From positions 2,697,501-2,761,500 of the forward strand of contig NZ_CP060695.1 in the NCBI RefSeq assembly GCF_014352875.1: a stretch of 64,000 bases of DNA, in the 5' to 3' direction. The first letter of the stretch is position 1. Each line of letters opens with the position of its first letter. Under the pieces are notes generated by a model. It ran no database searches and was not told the origin of the DNA. It saw nothing but the letters and a program-made list of their open reading frames with translations. Below are positions 7,054 to 16,733 of the stretch, one piece after another. The position numbers and the translations under genes were made by a program. This DNA is from Polaribacter pectinis (lineage in GTDB: Bacteria > Bacteroidota > Bacteroidia > Flavobacteriales > Flavobacteriaceae).

Positions 7054-9828
7054 TTAAAACTGATAGTTTAAAGATAAATTAAACATCGTTCCTAATTGAC
7101 TAAAGTGGTAACCATCATACGTCATTTGAGAATAACGTTGATTGAATGTAATTAAATTAGATTGGTTTTGAACTTGAGCAGGGTTTGCTAATATAGCTGT
7201 ACCCGCTGCATTTTCTGCTTTAAAGCTCCATTCTGGTAATACATTTAATAAGTTATTAATGTTTAATGCAAGTGTTAATTTTTCTGTAGCATTAAAGTTA
7301 ATACCTAAATCTGTAACAATTTTAGGAGTAAATTCTGTTCTTAAATCTTTACTCATACCTTGTTGTTTAAATGTAGTTTTTCCAAAATAAGTGTTATTTA
7401 AAGAAAGACCGAATTTACCAACATCGTAAGTAGTTCCTAAAATCCATTTTGTTTTTGGTCTAGAAGTAAAGAATAAAGCTTCTTGTGTGTCATTTACAAC
7501 AGATTGACCAGTTGCAGCAACAGAAGCTGGGTTTTTAACTTCCCCATCTCTTTCGTTCTTAATTGTATAGTTACCAGATAAATTAAAACCTAATGTTCCA
7601 CTACCTGCTTCAATTTTATTATAACCAATTACAACATCTAAACCAGATGTTTTAGTATCTAAAGCGTTTACAAAGAAACTTAAATCTGATAAACCTGCAA
7701 AAGCTGGTAAATTCGGAGGAGTAATCTCTGTACTTAATACAATTCTATCTTCAACATTTATACTATAGTAATCTACAGTAAAACTTAAATTTCTATTTAC
7801 TTTACCACCTAAACCAAGGGTAAAGTTAGTAGACGTTTCTTGCTTTAATTTTGGAATACCTAATAAACCTGCTTGAGAAGACACATTATTTACCAAACCA
7901 CCAACTTGTATTCCTTGTCCAGGAACAAAACTATATTGTGCTTTTTGCGTATAAATTTGGTGTAATGTTGGTGCTCTAAACCCTGTAGATAAAGAACCTC
8001 TTAAAGTATATTTATCTGAAATTGTGTAAGCAGAACTTACTTTCCAAACAAATGCGTTACCGAAATCAGAATAGTTTTCAGATCTAATTGTTCCGTCTAA
8101 AGTTAAGTTATCTGTAGGACTCCAGTTTAAAGAAGCATAACCACCAAAATTGTAACGAGTAAATTCTCCTGAATTTTCTGGGCTATTTCCTGCAAAAGAA
8201 TCTGCACCACCACCATCATAAGAACCTAATTCACCTTCAATAACCTCAAAAGTTTCATATCTAAACTCTGTACCAAAAGCGATACTTAAATCATCTGAAA
8301 GAATTTTAGAAACATCTAAATTTCCTACATTATGATAAAATCCTGTTCCTCCTGGATCAAAAGATTTCTTACTATTTTCTCTATACAATTGAGCACCTTC
8401 TGAAACTTCTCCTTGATCAATAACTCCATTATTATTTGCATCTACCCAAGTTGAAGGAGAGTATACAAAGTTTCTATTGTGAGAATTATTTACTTTGTAA
8501 GTTTGTGAGTTTCCACCAGTTGTAAAACTAGCATCTACATTCCAATCATTTATAACAGATTTAAAACCTATTGTAGCATTGTAATCATTTAAATCTCCTT
8601 CGAACGTTGGTACATAACCATCATAACCACCTGCATTAGTAGGATGGTTTCCTGGAAAAAAGTCTGCTAAATATGGAAAATCTCCAACAGTTCTCCAGTA
8701 AGGAGTTCTATAGTTCGCAAAACTATTTACTTTTTTATTGATAAAAGCTGCGTTAAAATAAAGATTCGTTTCATCACTTAAGCTGTAAGAACCATTTACT
8801 AAAAATTTAGCAGCAGCCGTTTCTGGTGATCCATTAATGTTACCAGCATCTGGTCTTCTAGATAAAAACTCTTGAACATCAGCAATATTTGCTCCAAAAT
8901 CTGCAGCTTCTCCTTCAGCGTTCACTGTTCCTGGTCTGTTTGCAAGACTAGTTTTAGAAAAATCTAATGTATAATTGATAAATCCTTTATCGTCTCCAAT
9001 AGCAGAACCATTGTTAACAGAAACACCAAACATTTCTCCATCACCTTCAGAAGTCATTCCTGTTCTTAAAGTTGCAGAACCTCCGTTTTTATTATCTTTT
9101 AAAATAATGTTTATTACGCCTGCAATTGCATCTGAGCCATACTGTGCAGAAGCTCCATCTCTTAAAACCTCAACAGATTTAATAGCATCTACTGGTATTC
9201 CAGAAATATCTGACCCTGTTTCACCTCTACCTGGAGATGTTTGCGTGTATAATAATGCAGATAAGTTTTTACGTTTTCCGTTGATTAAAATTAACGTTCT
9301 ACTTGGCCCCATATTTCTAATTTCATACGGATCTAATAAAGAAGTTGCATCATTTACAGGTGTTTGAACCGTGTTAAATGAAGGAATCTTAAATTGTAAA
9401 GCTTTATCAAAAGTTGTTTGACCTGTAGAAACTAAATCTTTTGCAGATACAATATCTATTGGTAAAGGACTTTTAGTATTACTTCTTGCTGGAGCTCTAG
9501 AACCTGTAATAACTACTTCGTCTAAAGCATTATCTTCACTAACAGAAATTGTTAAATAAGAAGGTTGAGTTACTTTTACGTTTTTAGTTTTAAAACCCAT
9601 AGAAGAAACTACTAGAGTTGTAGGTAAATTTTTAACTGTAATAGAAAATTCTCCATTATCGTCGGAAACTACACCATTAGATGTTCCTTTTTCAACTATA
9701 TTCATATAAGGCAATCCTGCGCCTGATGAATCTGTTACTTTTCCTTTAATTGTTTGTGCAAGTAACCCTAGAGGCAGCATAAACATAAAAGTAATTGTAC
9801 ATAATCTTAATAAATACTTTTGTTTCAT
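7054..9828 (-). CDS. TonB-dependent outer-membrane receptor without STN domain
   Basis: A 924-residue outer-membrane receptor. A signal peptide (about 1-24, ending LLAQ) precedes a carboxypeptidase-regulatory-like domain (about 27-100), the sequence DEVVITGSRA, a plug domain (about 115-245, with VLRDGASAQYGSDAIAGVIN) and a 22-strand-type beta barrel ending in an aromatic residue (NYQF), as barrel proteins do. Its plug is clearly related to that of the receptor encoded next to it at 9984-12920, suggesting duplication. It lacks the N-terminal signalling domain of that neighbour, so it is probably a pure transporter. The ligand cannot be read; iron chelates or other nutrients are possible. Confidence 0.88.
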   Translation of the reverse strand: MKQKYLLRLCTITFMFMLPLGLLAQTIKGKVTDSSGAGLPYMNIVEKGTSNGVVSDDNGEFSITVKNLPTTLVVSSMGFKTKNVKVTQPSYLTISVSEDNALDEVVITGSRAPARSNTKSPLPIDIVSAKDLVSTGQTTFDKALQFKIPSFNTVQTPVNDATSLLDPYEIRNMGPSRTLILINGKRKNLSALLYTQTSPGRGETGSDISGIPVDAIKSVEVLRDGASAQYGSDAIAGVINIILKDNKNGGSATLRTGMTSEGDGEMFGVSVNNGSAIGDDKGFINYTLDFSKTSLANRPGTVNAEGEAADFGANIADVQEFLSRRPDAGNINGSPETAAAKFLVNGSYSLSDETNLYFNAAFINKKVNSFANYRTPYWRTVGDFPYLADFFPGNHPTNAGGYDGYVPTFEGDLNDYNATIGFKSVINDWNVDASFTTGGNSQTYKVNNSHNRNFVYSPSTWVDANNNGVIDQGEVSEGAQLYRENSKKSFDPGGTGFYHNVGNLDVSKILSDDLSIAFGTEFRYETFEVIEGELGSYDGGGADSFAGNSPENSGEFTRYNFGGYASLNWSPTDNLTLDGTIRSENYSDFGNAFVWKVSSAYTISDKYTLRGSLSTGFRAPTLHQIYTQKAQYSFVPGQGIQVGGLVNNVSSQAGLLGIPKLKQETSTNFTLGLGGKVNRNLSFTVDYYSINVEDRIVLSTEITPPNLPAFAGLSDLSFFVNALDTKTSGLDVVIGYNKIEAGSGTLGFNLSGNYTIKNERDGEVKNPASVAATGQSVVNDTQEALFFTSRPKTKWILGTTYDVGKFGLSLNNTYFGKTTFKQQGMSKDLRTEFTPKIVTDLGINFNATEKLTLALNINNLLNVLPEWSFKAENAAGTAILANPAQVQNQSNLITFNQRYSQMTYDGYHFSQLGTMFNLSLNYQF

Positions 9829-9983
9829 AAATAAATTATTAGTTAATAAAATTGTTTCAAAGCCCTTTCTTATCTATAAAGTTTGAACCCTTTTATTATA
9901 TAAGACTAATAAAGAAAAAATATACCCTTAAAAATTAACTTTTTTTTAAGAAAAACAGTAAAAAGAAAATAAATCACTAATAA

Positions 9984-12920
9984 TTAAAGTCTAAAATTCA
10001 ATTTAGTGTAGTAAAATGAGCCATTTGTTCCCATTTGTGTAGCATCCCACAAACCACCACTATCAGTAAAACTATTTTGTTTTGTTGGATAGATGTTAAA
10101 CAAGTTATTGGCACCTATTTGTAAATTAATAATTTTATTGAATTGATAGCTTAAATGTAAGTCTGTAGTTATTTTTGGTTGATAAATATCTGTTGCAGCA
10201 GATAATCTTTCTGCTTCAGAATTATTGAAATTAGTTATGTCTTGACCAATTTGCCAATCAATTAATTTAATTTCACTAAATCTAGTAAAATTTATGGACG
10301 TTTTTAGTTTTTTATATTCATAATTAATACCCAAATTAAATTTACTTTTTGGTGCAGATGCTAATAAAAACTGTTGTTCTCTCTCTCCGAAAAAAGCTTC
10401 TTTATCTAACAATTTATTATTAATATCTGTTATTTTCATATGATTGATGTTTCCAGAAAAATCAAATGACAACTCACCATTATTAAACTTTTTTCTCCAA
10501 TTTAAAACCAAATCTACACCTGTGGTTTTGGTATTTACACCATTTGCAAAAAACTGTACATTATCTATTCCAGAGCCTAAACTTGAAGCATCAAAATTTC
10601 CGCTTAAAATAATTCTATCTTTAATAGAAACATAATACGAATCTATTGTTGCATTAAATGTTGAGCTCAATTTTGCTGTTAATCCTACACTAAAGTTTCT
10701 AGCTTTTTCTTCTTTTAATTTATCAATATTAAATCTTCTAGCAATTGGACTATTATTTGCAACCAAAAAAGACTCTGAAGGCGCACTTCCTATAAAGTTT
10801 GTAAACGTTAAATTATAATAACCTTGTGCCAATGACGGCGCTCTAAAACCAGTACTGTAAGAACTTCTTAAATTGATTTTTTTTGTAAGTTTATATCTAG
10901 ATGCTAGCTTGTAATTTAATGTGCTTCCAAAATCGCTATAATACTCAAAACGCATTGCAGCACCTAACATTATTTTTTTTGAAAAATCTATTTCTGTATC
11001 TAAATAAACTCCAAAATTAGATCTATTTCTGTCTACTTCGTTAATGGGAGAATATCCAGGAAAACCTTGTGAGCCTCCAGGTCTAATTTCTCCATTATGC
11101 ACTTTATAATCTGAATTTGGTGTTTTCGAATCTGCCAAATCTCCATTAATATCATAAGAAGCATAAGAAGCTTCTTCACCAGAAAATATTTTGTATTTAT
11201 CTAATCTATATTCTAAACCTAAAGCCATATTAAAGCCATACGTTTCCTTTATAAAATATTTAGAAAAATCGATACTTGTTGTGTTTTGTATTAATTGATG
11301 TCCACCAGCATCAAACTCTGTAGGTGAATTTTCTTCTAGTGTAGCATTTAAAGTATTTTTAATAAAATAATGAAAATTATTTCTACCAAATGTATTGTTA
11401 ATATCTACATTCCATTCTTTAAATTCTGTAATCATACCAATAGATAGAGAGTTATCTATAATATTTGAAGTAATTAATGGGTTAAATCCATTAGGGTAAA
11501 TCTCAAGGACATTTCTTTCGCTATTTGGTGTTCTAGTAAACGCAAAAGACTCTGGATTTTTATAATTAAAACCTCCATTTGCATACAGTTTTATTTTTCT
11601 ATTTACAGGAACTTCAGAATTAAAAAATAGACTCACATTTTTCATGGCAGCTTGCCCATATTTTTCTCTAGCGCTAGTTCCGTTTCTTAAAGTATTGTCA
11701 GATGATAAAGCTTCAATAGAAAAATTTATAAAACCTCCTTTGTTTATTTTAACTCCATAATTTAATCCTAATTTGTAAGTAAAACCATCTATTTTATTTG
11801 GAAAAACACTTTCACTATCTGCATTATTAAAACCAAAAGTAGAACTTACATTTAATTCGTCATCCGTATCTTTTAATACAATATTTAAGACTCCAGCAAT
11901 TGCATCTGAACCATATTGTGCAGAAGCGCCATCTCTTAATAATTCTATTCTTTTAATGGCAGAAATAGGAATTGCATTTAAATCTGTACCAGAATTTCCC
12001 CTTCCTCTTGTTCCGTATAAATTTATTAATGATGCTTGGTGTCTTCTTTTTCCGTTAATTAAAACCAATGTTTGGTCTGGTCCTAAACCTCTTATTGTTG
12101 CAGGATCTATATGATCTGCGCCATCTGCACCAGATTGTTTTGTTGAGTTAAATGAAGGAATTACATACTGTAAAAACTGATTTACTTCAATTTGACTACT
12201 TTGTGTTGCTGATTTTTCTATATCTATAAAATCTATAGCTACTGGTGTATCATTAGCTACTCTATTTTTATTTCTAGAGCCAACAACCTTTACCTCATCT
12301 AATTCTTGACCAGATAATAAAGTAATTGTATTAAACTTATTTGGAAAAAGTTGTATCGTTTTAGAATTACATCCTAAAAAACTAATAGTAACTAAATTCT
12401 CTTTTTTAATTTCAAATTGAAAAGTTCCATCTGTATTTGTGGTGATTCCTGTTGACGAACCTTTCTCCTGTAAAGTTGCACCATTAAGAGGTTCGTTATC
12501 TGAACTTAAAACAATTCCTTTTACAAAAATTTTAGTTTCTTTAGAAGTAGAATCAACATCAATAAAAGTAGAAGAAATTGCTTTTTTATTTGATTGAATT
12601 GTTTTCTTTTTTGATTCTTTCTTAGGATAAATTACGTAGTAATTATTTCCTAAATCGTCATATAAAAAAGGTGTTAATTTTTCTAATAAAGAAATCGTTT
12701 TTTTTAAAGATAAATTTACGAAACCTTTATCCTGTATAAATTTATTGGAAAGTAAATTAGCACTATACGTAAAGAATATTTTATGTTCTGCACTAATTTT
12801 GTCTAATAAGGTTGCTAAAGGTATTGTATTTATTTTGTGCTCTTGAGCGGCTATTTGTTTAGGTGTAAAAATGACAAGAACAAGTACTATAAGTTTTATG
12901 AATACTAATTTTTGAAACAT
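9984..12920 (-). CDS. TonB-dependent receptor with STN signalling domain (FecA-like transducer)
   Basis: A 978-residue outer-membrane receptor. After a signal peptide (about 1-25) comes an STN (secretin/TonB short N-terminal) domain (about 32-100, starting IPLATLLDKIS), then a carboxypeptidase-regulatory-like domain (about 130-205), a plug (about 220-350, LLRDGASAQYGSDAIAGVLN) and a barrel ending in LNFRL. STN domains contact FecR-type anti-sigma factors in the periplasm. An fecR gene lies 20 bases upstream on the same strand, so this is the sensing receptor of a FecI-FecR-type circuit. Ligand unknown. Confidence 0.88.
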   Translation of the reverse strand: MFQKLVFIKLIVLVLVIFTPKQIAAQEHKINTIPLATLLDKISAEHKIFFTYSANLLSNKFIQDKGFVNLSLKKTISLLEKLTPFLYDDLGNNYYVIYPKKESKKKTIQSNKKAISSTFIDVDSTSKETKIFVKGIVLSSDNEPLNGATLQEKGSSTGITTNTDGTFQFEIKKENLVTISFLGCNSKTIQLFPNKFNTITLLSGQELDEVKVVGSRNKNRVANDTPVAIDFIDIEKSATQSSQIEVNQFLQYVIPSFNSTKQSGADGADHIDPATIRGLGPDQTLVLINGKRRHQASLINLYGTRGRGNSGTDLNAIPISAIKRIELLRDGASAQYGSDAIAGVLNIVLKDTDDELNVSSTFGFNNADSESVFPNKIDGFTYKLGLNYGVKINKGGFINFSIEALSSDNTLRNGTSAREKYGQAAMKNVSLFFNSEVPVNRKIKLYANGGFNYKNPESFAFTRTPNSERNVLEIYPNGFNPLITSNIIDNSLSIGMITEFKEWNVDINNTFGRNNFHYFIKNTLNATLEENSPTEFDAGGHQLIQNTTSIDFSKYFIKETYGFNMALGLEYRLDKYKIFSGEEASYASYDINGDLADSKTPNSDYKVHNGEIRPGGSQGFPGYSPINEVDRNRSNFGVYLDTEIDFSKKIMLGAAMRFEYYSDFGSTLNYKLASRYKLTKKINLRSSYSTGFRAPSLAQGYYNLTFTNFIGSAPSESFLVANNSPIARRFNIDKLKEEKARNFSVGLTAKLSSTFNATIDSYYVSIKDRIILSGNFDASSLGSGIDNVQFFANGVNTKTTGVDLVLNWRKKFNNGELSFDFSGNINHMKITDINNKLLDKEAFFGEREQQFLLASAPKSKFNLGINYEYKKLKTSINFTRFSEIKLIDWQIGQDITNFNNSEAERLSAATDIYQPKITTDLHLSYQFNKIINLQIGANNLFNIYPTKQNSFTDSGGLWDATQMGTNGSFYYTKLNFRL

Positions 12921-12940
12921 TTACAAATTTAAAGTTATAC

Positions 12941-13930
12941 CTACTTTTTACTGATAACTAAACTATTATCCTTTTTAGTAATAATGACATCAACAGATTT
13001 TTCAATCGCTTTTAAGCAAATATCAATATTAGTAATAGGAACTGCTCCTGTAATTAAAGTATTTTTGCTTACTTCATCTTTAAAAACAATAGAGTATCCA
13101 TAAGATTCTTCTATTTTTTCCATTGCTTTTTCCAAAGATAGGTTATCAAAAAGTAAAGAACCATCTTTCCAAGATGTTTTTATAGTAGGGTTGAAGATGT
13201 TTTTTTCTTCTAGAATTTTATTTTTATCGGCAGAATAAGAAATATAATTTCCAGGAATCATTTTTTTATCGCTCCCATTTTTTAGTTTTAGCCAAATATT
13301 TCCTTCTTCTAAAAATACATCTGTTTTTTGCTTTTTTGTATTTACGTTAAAAGAAGTCCCATAAACTTCAACTTCTAAATCGTTTGTTAAAACCCAAAAT
13401 TTTGCGTTTGTAGCTTTCTTTTTATCAACCTGAAAAAATGCTTCGCCAGAAAGCCATACTTTTCTACTTTCATTTTTGTAGTAAGACAAACTAGAGTTTG
13501 AGTTTAGTGTAACATCACTTCCGTCTTGTAATTTAATATTAAGAATTTCACCATAATTGGTTTTATGAGTAATTTTTGTGTTTTTATTGATAAAATAAAA
13601 CCCAACTGATACTAACAATAAAATAGAAGCAGCTGCACCAAATTGTTTTAAAAACCTTACTTTTCTTTTTGGTTTTGCCTTTCTATCTTTAATTTTAGAT
13701 GCCAATTTACTCCATTCTAAAGCAACTTTTTCTTCACTAACAAAGTTTTTTTGAAAAGAAACTCCTAAAACAAGATCCTTCGCTTTATTTACTAATGCTA
13801 ATTTTTCAGGATTATTTTCAATCCAAAATTCCCAAAAACTAATATCTGTACCGTTTTCTTGGTGTACCCAGTTTTTAAAAGAATCGTCTTCTAAAAAATC
13901 ATTTATGTTCGTATACTCTCTCTTAATCAT
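12941..13930 (-). CDS. FecR family anti-sigma factor
   Basis: A 329-residue single-span membrane protein. The cytoplasmic part (about 1-105) is followed by one transmembrane helix (about 108-125, ASILLLVSVGFYFI). The periplasmic part holds a FecR domain (about 130-230, with VWLSGEAFFQV and VEVYGTSFNV) and a C-terminal DUF4974 domain (about 255-329). Such proteins hold an ECF sigma factor inactive until the partner receptor signals. It sits between the sigma gene (71 bases upstream) and the STN receptor (20 bases downstream), the usual Bacteroidetes order. Confidence 0.9.
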   Translation of the reverse strand: MIKREYTNINDFLEDDSFKNWVHQENGTDISFWEFWIENNPEKLALVNKAKDLVLGVSFQKNFVSEEKVALEWSKLASKIKDRKAKPKRKVRFLKQFGAAASILLLVSVGFYFINKNTKITHKTNYGEILNIKLQDGSDVTLNSNSSLSYYKNESRKVWLSGEAFFQVDKKKATNAKFWVLTNDLEVEVYGTSFNVNTKKQKTDVFLEEGNIWLKLKNGSDKKMIPGNYISYSADKNKILEEKNIFNPTIKTSWKDGSLLFDNLSLEKAMEKIEESYGYSIVFKDEVSKNTLITGAVPITNIDICLKAIEKSVDVIITKKDNSLVISKK

Positions 13931-14001
13931 TGCAATAAATCTTACGCTTATTTGTATAAGCCTTTTTTCTTTTTTTTATACTCTAAATTTTATGTTAAAG
14001 C

Positions 14002-14565
14002 TTAATTAAATAATTTTATAATAGAAATTTCTTCTTTTAAATTTTTAATGGCTTTGTGAAGTGTATTCACTACACTTTGGTAATTAATATTCATTACTTC
14101 GGATATTTCTTTAGCTTTTAAGCCACTGTAATATTTTAAATAAATGGCTTCCTTCTGTCTGTTTGGCAACTTGTTTAAGACTTTAGACAAGTTTTTATTT
14201 TTAAATTCTTCGGTTTCTTGATTTGTTATTAATTCTTCTGGTGTAAACTTAATGTCTGTAATTGTTTCTTCAGAAAAATCTGTGTATTTTACTTTTTCAT
14301 TTTTTTTCATCTCCTTTAACAAGAAACGTTTATAAGATGTAAAAAGATAGGGAGCAATCGTGTCTAAATCACTTAAATTTTCTCTATGTTCATAAATATA
14401 TAAGAAAAAGTCCTGTAAAGTATCTTCTGTAAGGGCTTCATCTTTAGATATTTTTAATCCATAACCATGTAATTTCGGGTAATAACTTTCAAAAAGTACA
14501 GAAAACGCATTTAAATCTCCTTCTTTTAAAGATTTCCAAATAAATTTATCCGTTAATTTTTCCAT
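14002..14565 (-). CDS. ECF-type RNA polymerase sigma-70 factor (FecI-like)
   Basis: A 187-residue protein with sigma region 2 (about residues 15-90, with ALTEDTLQDFFLYIYEHR) and region 4 (about 128-180, LPNRQKEAIYLKYYSGLKAK plus a helix-turn-helix that ends SVVNTLHKAIKNL). It lacks regions 1 and 3, as ECF sigma factors do. The gene is first in a minus-strand operon with fecR and the STN receptor. It likely directs transcription of this receptor locus when released by FecR. It is divergent from the moxR-bat operon. Confidence 0.9.
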   Translation of the reverse strand: MEKLTDKFIWKSLKEGDLNAFSVLFESYYPKLHGYGLKISKDEALTEDTLQDFFLYIYEHRENLSDLDTIAPYLFTSYKRFLLKEMKKNEKVKYTDFSEETITDIKFTPEELITNQETEEFKNKNLSKVLNKLPNRQKEAIYLKYYSGLKAKEISEVMNINYQSVVNTLHKAIKNLKEEISIIKLFN

Positions 14566-14660
14566 GTACTATTTTAAGAGGTAAAATTTTTTATAAAAAT
14601 AGAAAAAAATAACATAGTATCTTTAACCAACTTTTAACAAATATAAGTATGTTAAAATTG

Positions 14661-14668
14661 TAGCTTTG
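14661..14668 (+). promoter_or_regulatory. -7 box of a promoter for the moxR-bat operon
   Basis: TAGCTTTG matches the Bacteroidetes TAnnTTTG box and lies 36 bases before the moxR start. A good -33 TTTG is not evident at the usual distance, so the call rests on the -7 box and its position. Confidence 0.4.
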
Positions 14669-14704
14669 TTTTTCTAAAATTTTAACACATAATTCAATAT
14701 ACAA

Positions 14705-15694
14705 ATGGATGTAGATGTAAGAGCTATTAACGAGAAAATCGAAAGAGAAAGTGCCTTTATAGATATTCTTACTTTAGAAATGAATAAAGTAATTGTTGGG
14801 CAAAAACAAATGATAGAAAGTTTGTTAATTGGTTTGCTTGGTAATGGACATATTCTTTTAGAAGGAGTACCAGGTTTGGCAAAAACTTTGGCAATTAATA
14901 CGTTATCTAAAGCTGTACAAGGTAGCTTTAGTAGAGTGCAATTTACACCAGATTTATTACCTGCAGATGTTGTTGGTACCATGATTTACAACATGAAACA
15001 GAATAGTTTCGAAATTAAAAAAGGACCTATTTTTGCGAATTTTGTGTTAGCAGATGAGATAAACAGAGCGCCTGCAAAAGTACAATCTGCTTTATTAGAA
15101 GCAATGCAAGAACGACAAGTTACTATTGGGGATACTACTTTTAAATTAGATGAACCATTTTTAGTAATGGCAACTCAAAACCCTGTAGAACAAGAAGGAA
15201 CTTACCCATTACCAGAAGCACAAGTAGATAGATTTATGTTGAAGGTAGTAATTGACTACCCTAGATTACAAGACGAGCAAATTATTATGCGTCAGAACTT
15301 AACTGGAGATTATTCCACAGTAAATCCAGTTATTTCTACAGACCAAATTATAAAAGCAAGAGAAGTTGTAAACGAAGTTTATATGGACGAGAAAATCGAA
15401 AAATATATTCTAGATATTATTTTTGCAACTCGTTATCCAGAAAAATACAACTTACCACAATTAAAAGATTTAATCAGTTTTGGAGCTTCACCTCGTGGAA
15501 GTATCAATTTAGCTAAAGCTGCAAAATGTTATGCTTTTATAAAACGAAGAGGTTATGTAATTCCAGAAGATGTTAGAGCTGTTGTTGGCGATGTTTTACG
15601 TCACAGAATAGGAATTACATACGAGGCAGAAGCAGAAAACGTAACTTCTGTAGACATTATTAATTCTATTATTAATGAAGTTGAAGTACCATAA
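14705..15694 (+). CDS. MoxR family AAA+ ATPase of the bat operon
   Basis: A 329-residue cytosolic AAA+ ATPase. It has Walker A EGVPGLAKT (about 53-61), Walker B VLADEINRAP (about 113-122) with the MoxR-specific ALLEAMQERQV, sensor 1 MATQNPVEQEGTYPLPEAQ and a C-terminal lid domain. MoxR ATPases act as chaperone-like partners of von Willebrand factor A proteins; here it heads the operon with a DUF58 protein, BatA and BatB. The stop codon is directly followed by a GC-rich repeat that separates it from the DUF58 gene. Confidence 0.92.
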   Translation: MDVDVRAINEKIERESAFIDILTLEMNKVIVGQKQMIESLLIGLLGNGHILLEGVPGLAKTLAINTLSKAVQGSFSRVQFTPDLLPADVVGTMIYNMKQNSFEIKKGPIFANFVLADEINRAPAKVQSALLEAMQERQVTIGDTTFKLDEPFLVMATQNPVEQEGTYPLPEAQVDRFMLKVVIDYPRLQDEQIIMRQNLTGDYSTVNPVISTDQIIKAREVVNEVYMDEKIEKYILDIIFATRYPEKYNLPQLKDLISFGASPRGSINLAKAAKCYAFIKRRGYVIPEDVRAVVGDVLRHRIGITYEAEAENVTSVDIINSIINEVEVP

Positions 15695-15737
15695 AGGTCC
15701 CCTTTTATCCCCCAAAGGGGGAAATTGTGGAGGGAAT
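15695..15737 (+). repeat. GC-rich intergenic hairpin repeat, copy 1
   Basis: Directly after the moxR stop. The core is a hairpin TCCCCC-AAA-GGGGGA (15708-15722), preceded by GGTCCCC and followed by AATTGTGGAGGG. Its G/C runs stand out sharply from the AT-rich surroundings. It has the same layout as the repeat at 15821-15857: GTCC, hairpin, AT bases, GGA-GGG. It resembles short hairpin repeats scattered between genes in flavobacterial genomes, but I could not check this. Confidence 0.6.
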
Positions 15738-15820
15738 CGAACTCTATAAAGTGGAAAAAACTATAAAAAAGTTGAATAAACTTTGGCAAAAAACAAAAGT
15801 AATTTAATAATCAATTGGTA

Positions 15821-15857
15821 AAAGTCCTTCCCTTTGGGAAGGATTTAGGATGGGCTC
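15821..15857 (+). repeat. GC-rich intergenic hairpin repeat, copy 2
   Basis: A perfect hairpin TCCTTCCC-TTT-GGGAAGGA (15825-15843), followed by TTTAGGATGGGCTC, which runs directly into the ATG of the DUF58 gene at 15858. It is the same type and orientation as the copy at 15695-15737, with about 83 AT-rich bases between them. The structure could be an mRNA stability or attenuation element, or the end of a small non-autonomous mobile element. Confidence 0.6.
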
Positions 15858-16727
15858 ATGGATACTAAAGAAATACTTAAAAAAGTTCGTAAAATAGAGA
15901 TTAAGACACGTCGTTTGTCTGATCATATTTTTGGAGGTGAATACCATTCATCATTCAAAGGACGTGGTATGACTTTTTCTGAAGTAAGACAATACCAATT
16001 TGGTGATGATGTTAGAGCCATAGACTGGAATGTTACAGCGCGTTACAACGAACCTTATATTAAAGTTTTTGAAGAAGAACGAGAATTAACAATGATGTTG
16101 TTAGTAGATGTTTCTGGTTCTGAAAACTTTGGAACATCCACACAATTTAAAAAAGATACCGTTACAGAAATTGCAGCAACATTGGCATTTTCTGCAACTC
16201 AAAATAATGATAAAGTTGGTTTAATTTTATTTTCTGATGATATAGAACTCTTTATTCCTCCGAAAAAAGGAAAAAGTCACGTTTTAAGAATCATTAGAGA
16301 ATTAATAGAATTTAAACCGAAAAGTAAAAAAACAGATATTGCTGCTGCTTTAAAGTTTTTATCAAGCGTAATGAAGAAAAGAGCAATTGTTTTTATGTTG
16401 TCTGACTTTATGGATGATGATTATGAAAAAACATTAAAAATTGCGGCAAAAAAACACGATTTAACAGGTATAAGAATCTATGACAAACATGATGAGGAAA
16501 TCCCTAATTTAGGAATGGTACCCATGTTAGATTCAGAAACTGGAAATGTTCAATTGGTAAATACAGCATCTAAATCTGTAAGAACAAGTTACAAAGCAAA
16601 TGCATTACGTTTACAAGATTATTATACAAACATGTTTAAAAGAAGTGGCGCAGGAACTATCAACACAAGAGTTGATGAAAGTTACGTGAAAAAATTACTA
16701 GGTTATTTTAAACATAAAGGGAGATAA
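15858..16727 (+). CDS. DUF58 domain protein of the bat operon
   Basis: A 289-residue protein with the DUF58 signature GRGMTFSEVRQYQFGDDVR followed by IDWNVTAR (about 35-65). A von Willebrand A-like fold follows (about 78-250, MLLVDVSGSENFGT with the DxSxS metal site). DUF58 proteins are routinely encoded between MoxR and Bat proteins; their biochemical role is not established. There is no signal peptide, so it is probably cytosolic. The start codon abuts the upstream hairpin repeat. It is followed six bases later by a small membrane-protein gene of the same operon. Confidence 0.88.
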   Translation: MDTKEILKKVRKIEIKTRRLSDHIFGGEYHSSFKGRGMTFSEVRQYQFGDDVRAIDWNVTARYNEPYIKVFEEERELTMMLLVDVSGSENFGTSTQFKKDTVTEIAATLAFSATQNNDKVGLILFSDDIELFIPPKKGKSHVLRIIRELIEFKPKSKKTDIAAALKFLSSVMKKRAIVFMLSDFMDDDYEKTLKIAAKKHDLTGIRIYDKHDEEIPNLGMVPMLDSETGNVQLVNTASKSVRTSYKANALRLQDYYTNMFKRSGAGTINTRVDESYVKKLLGYFKHKGR

Positions 16728-16733
16728 GTAAAA

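Noticed and set aside
8975..9367. Open frame on the plus strand inside the TonB-dependent receptor
   Set aside because: Antisense to the conserved plug-domain coding sequence.
7054..9828. SusC-type starch/glycan receptor
   Set aside because: No susD gene follows, and the protein lacks the usual SusC length and TonB-plug signature order.
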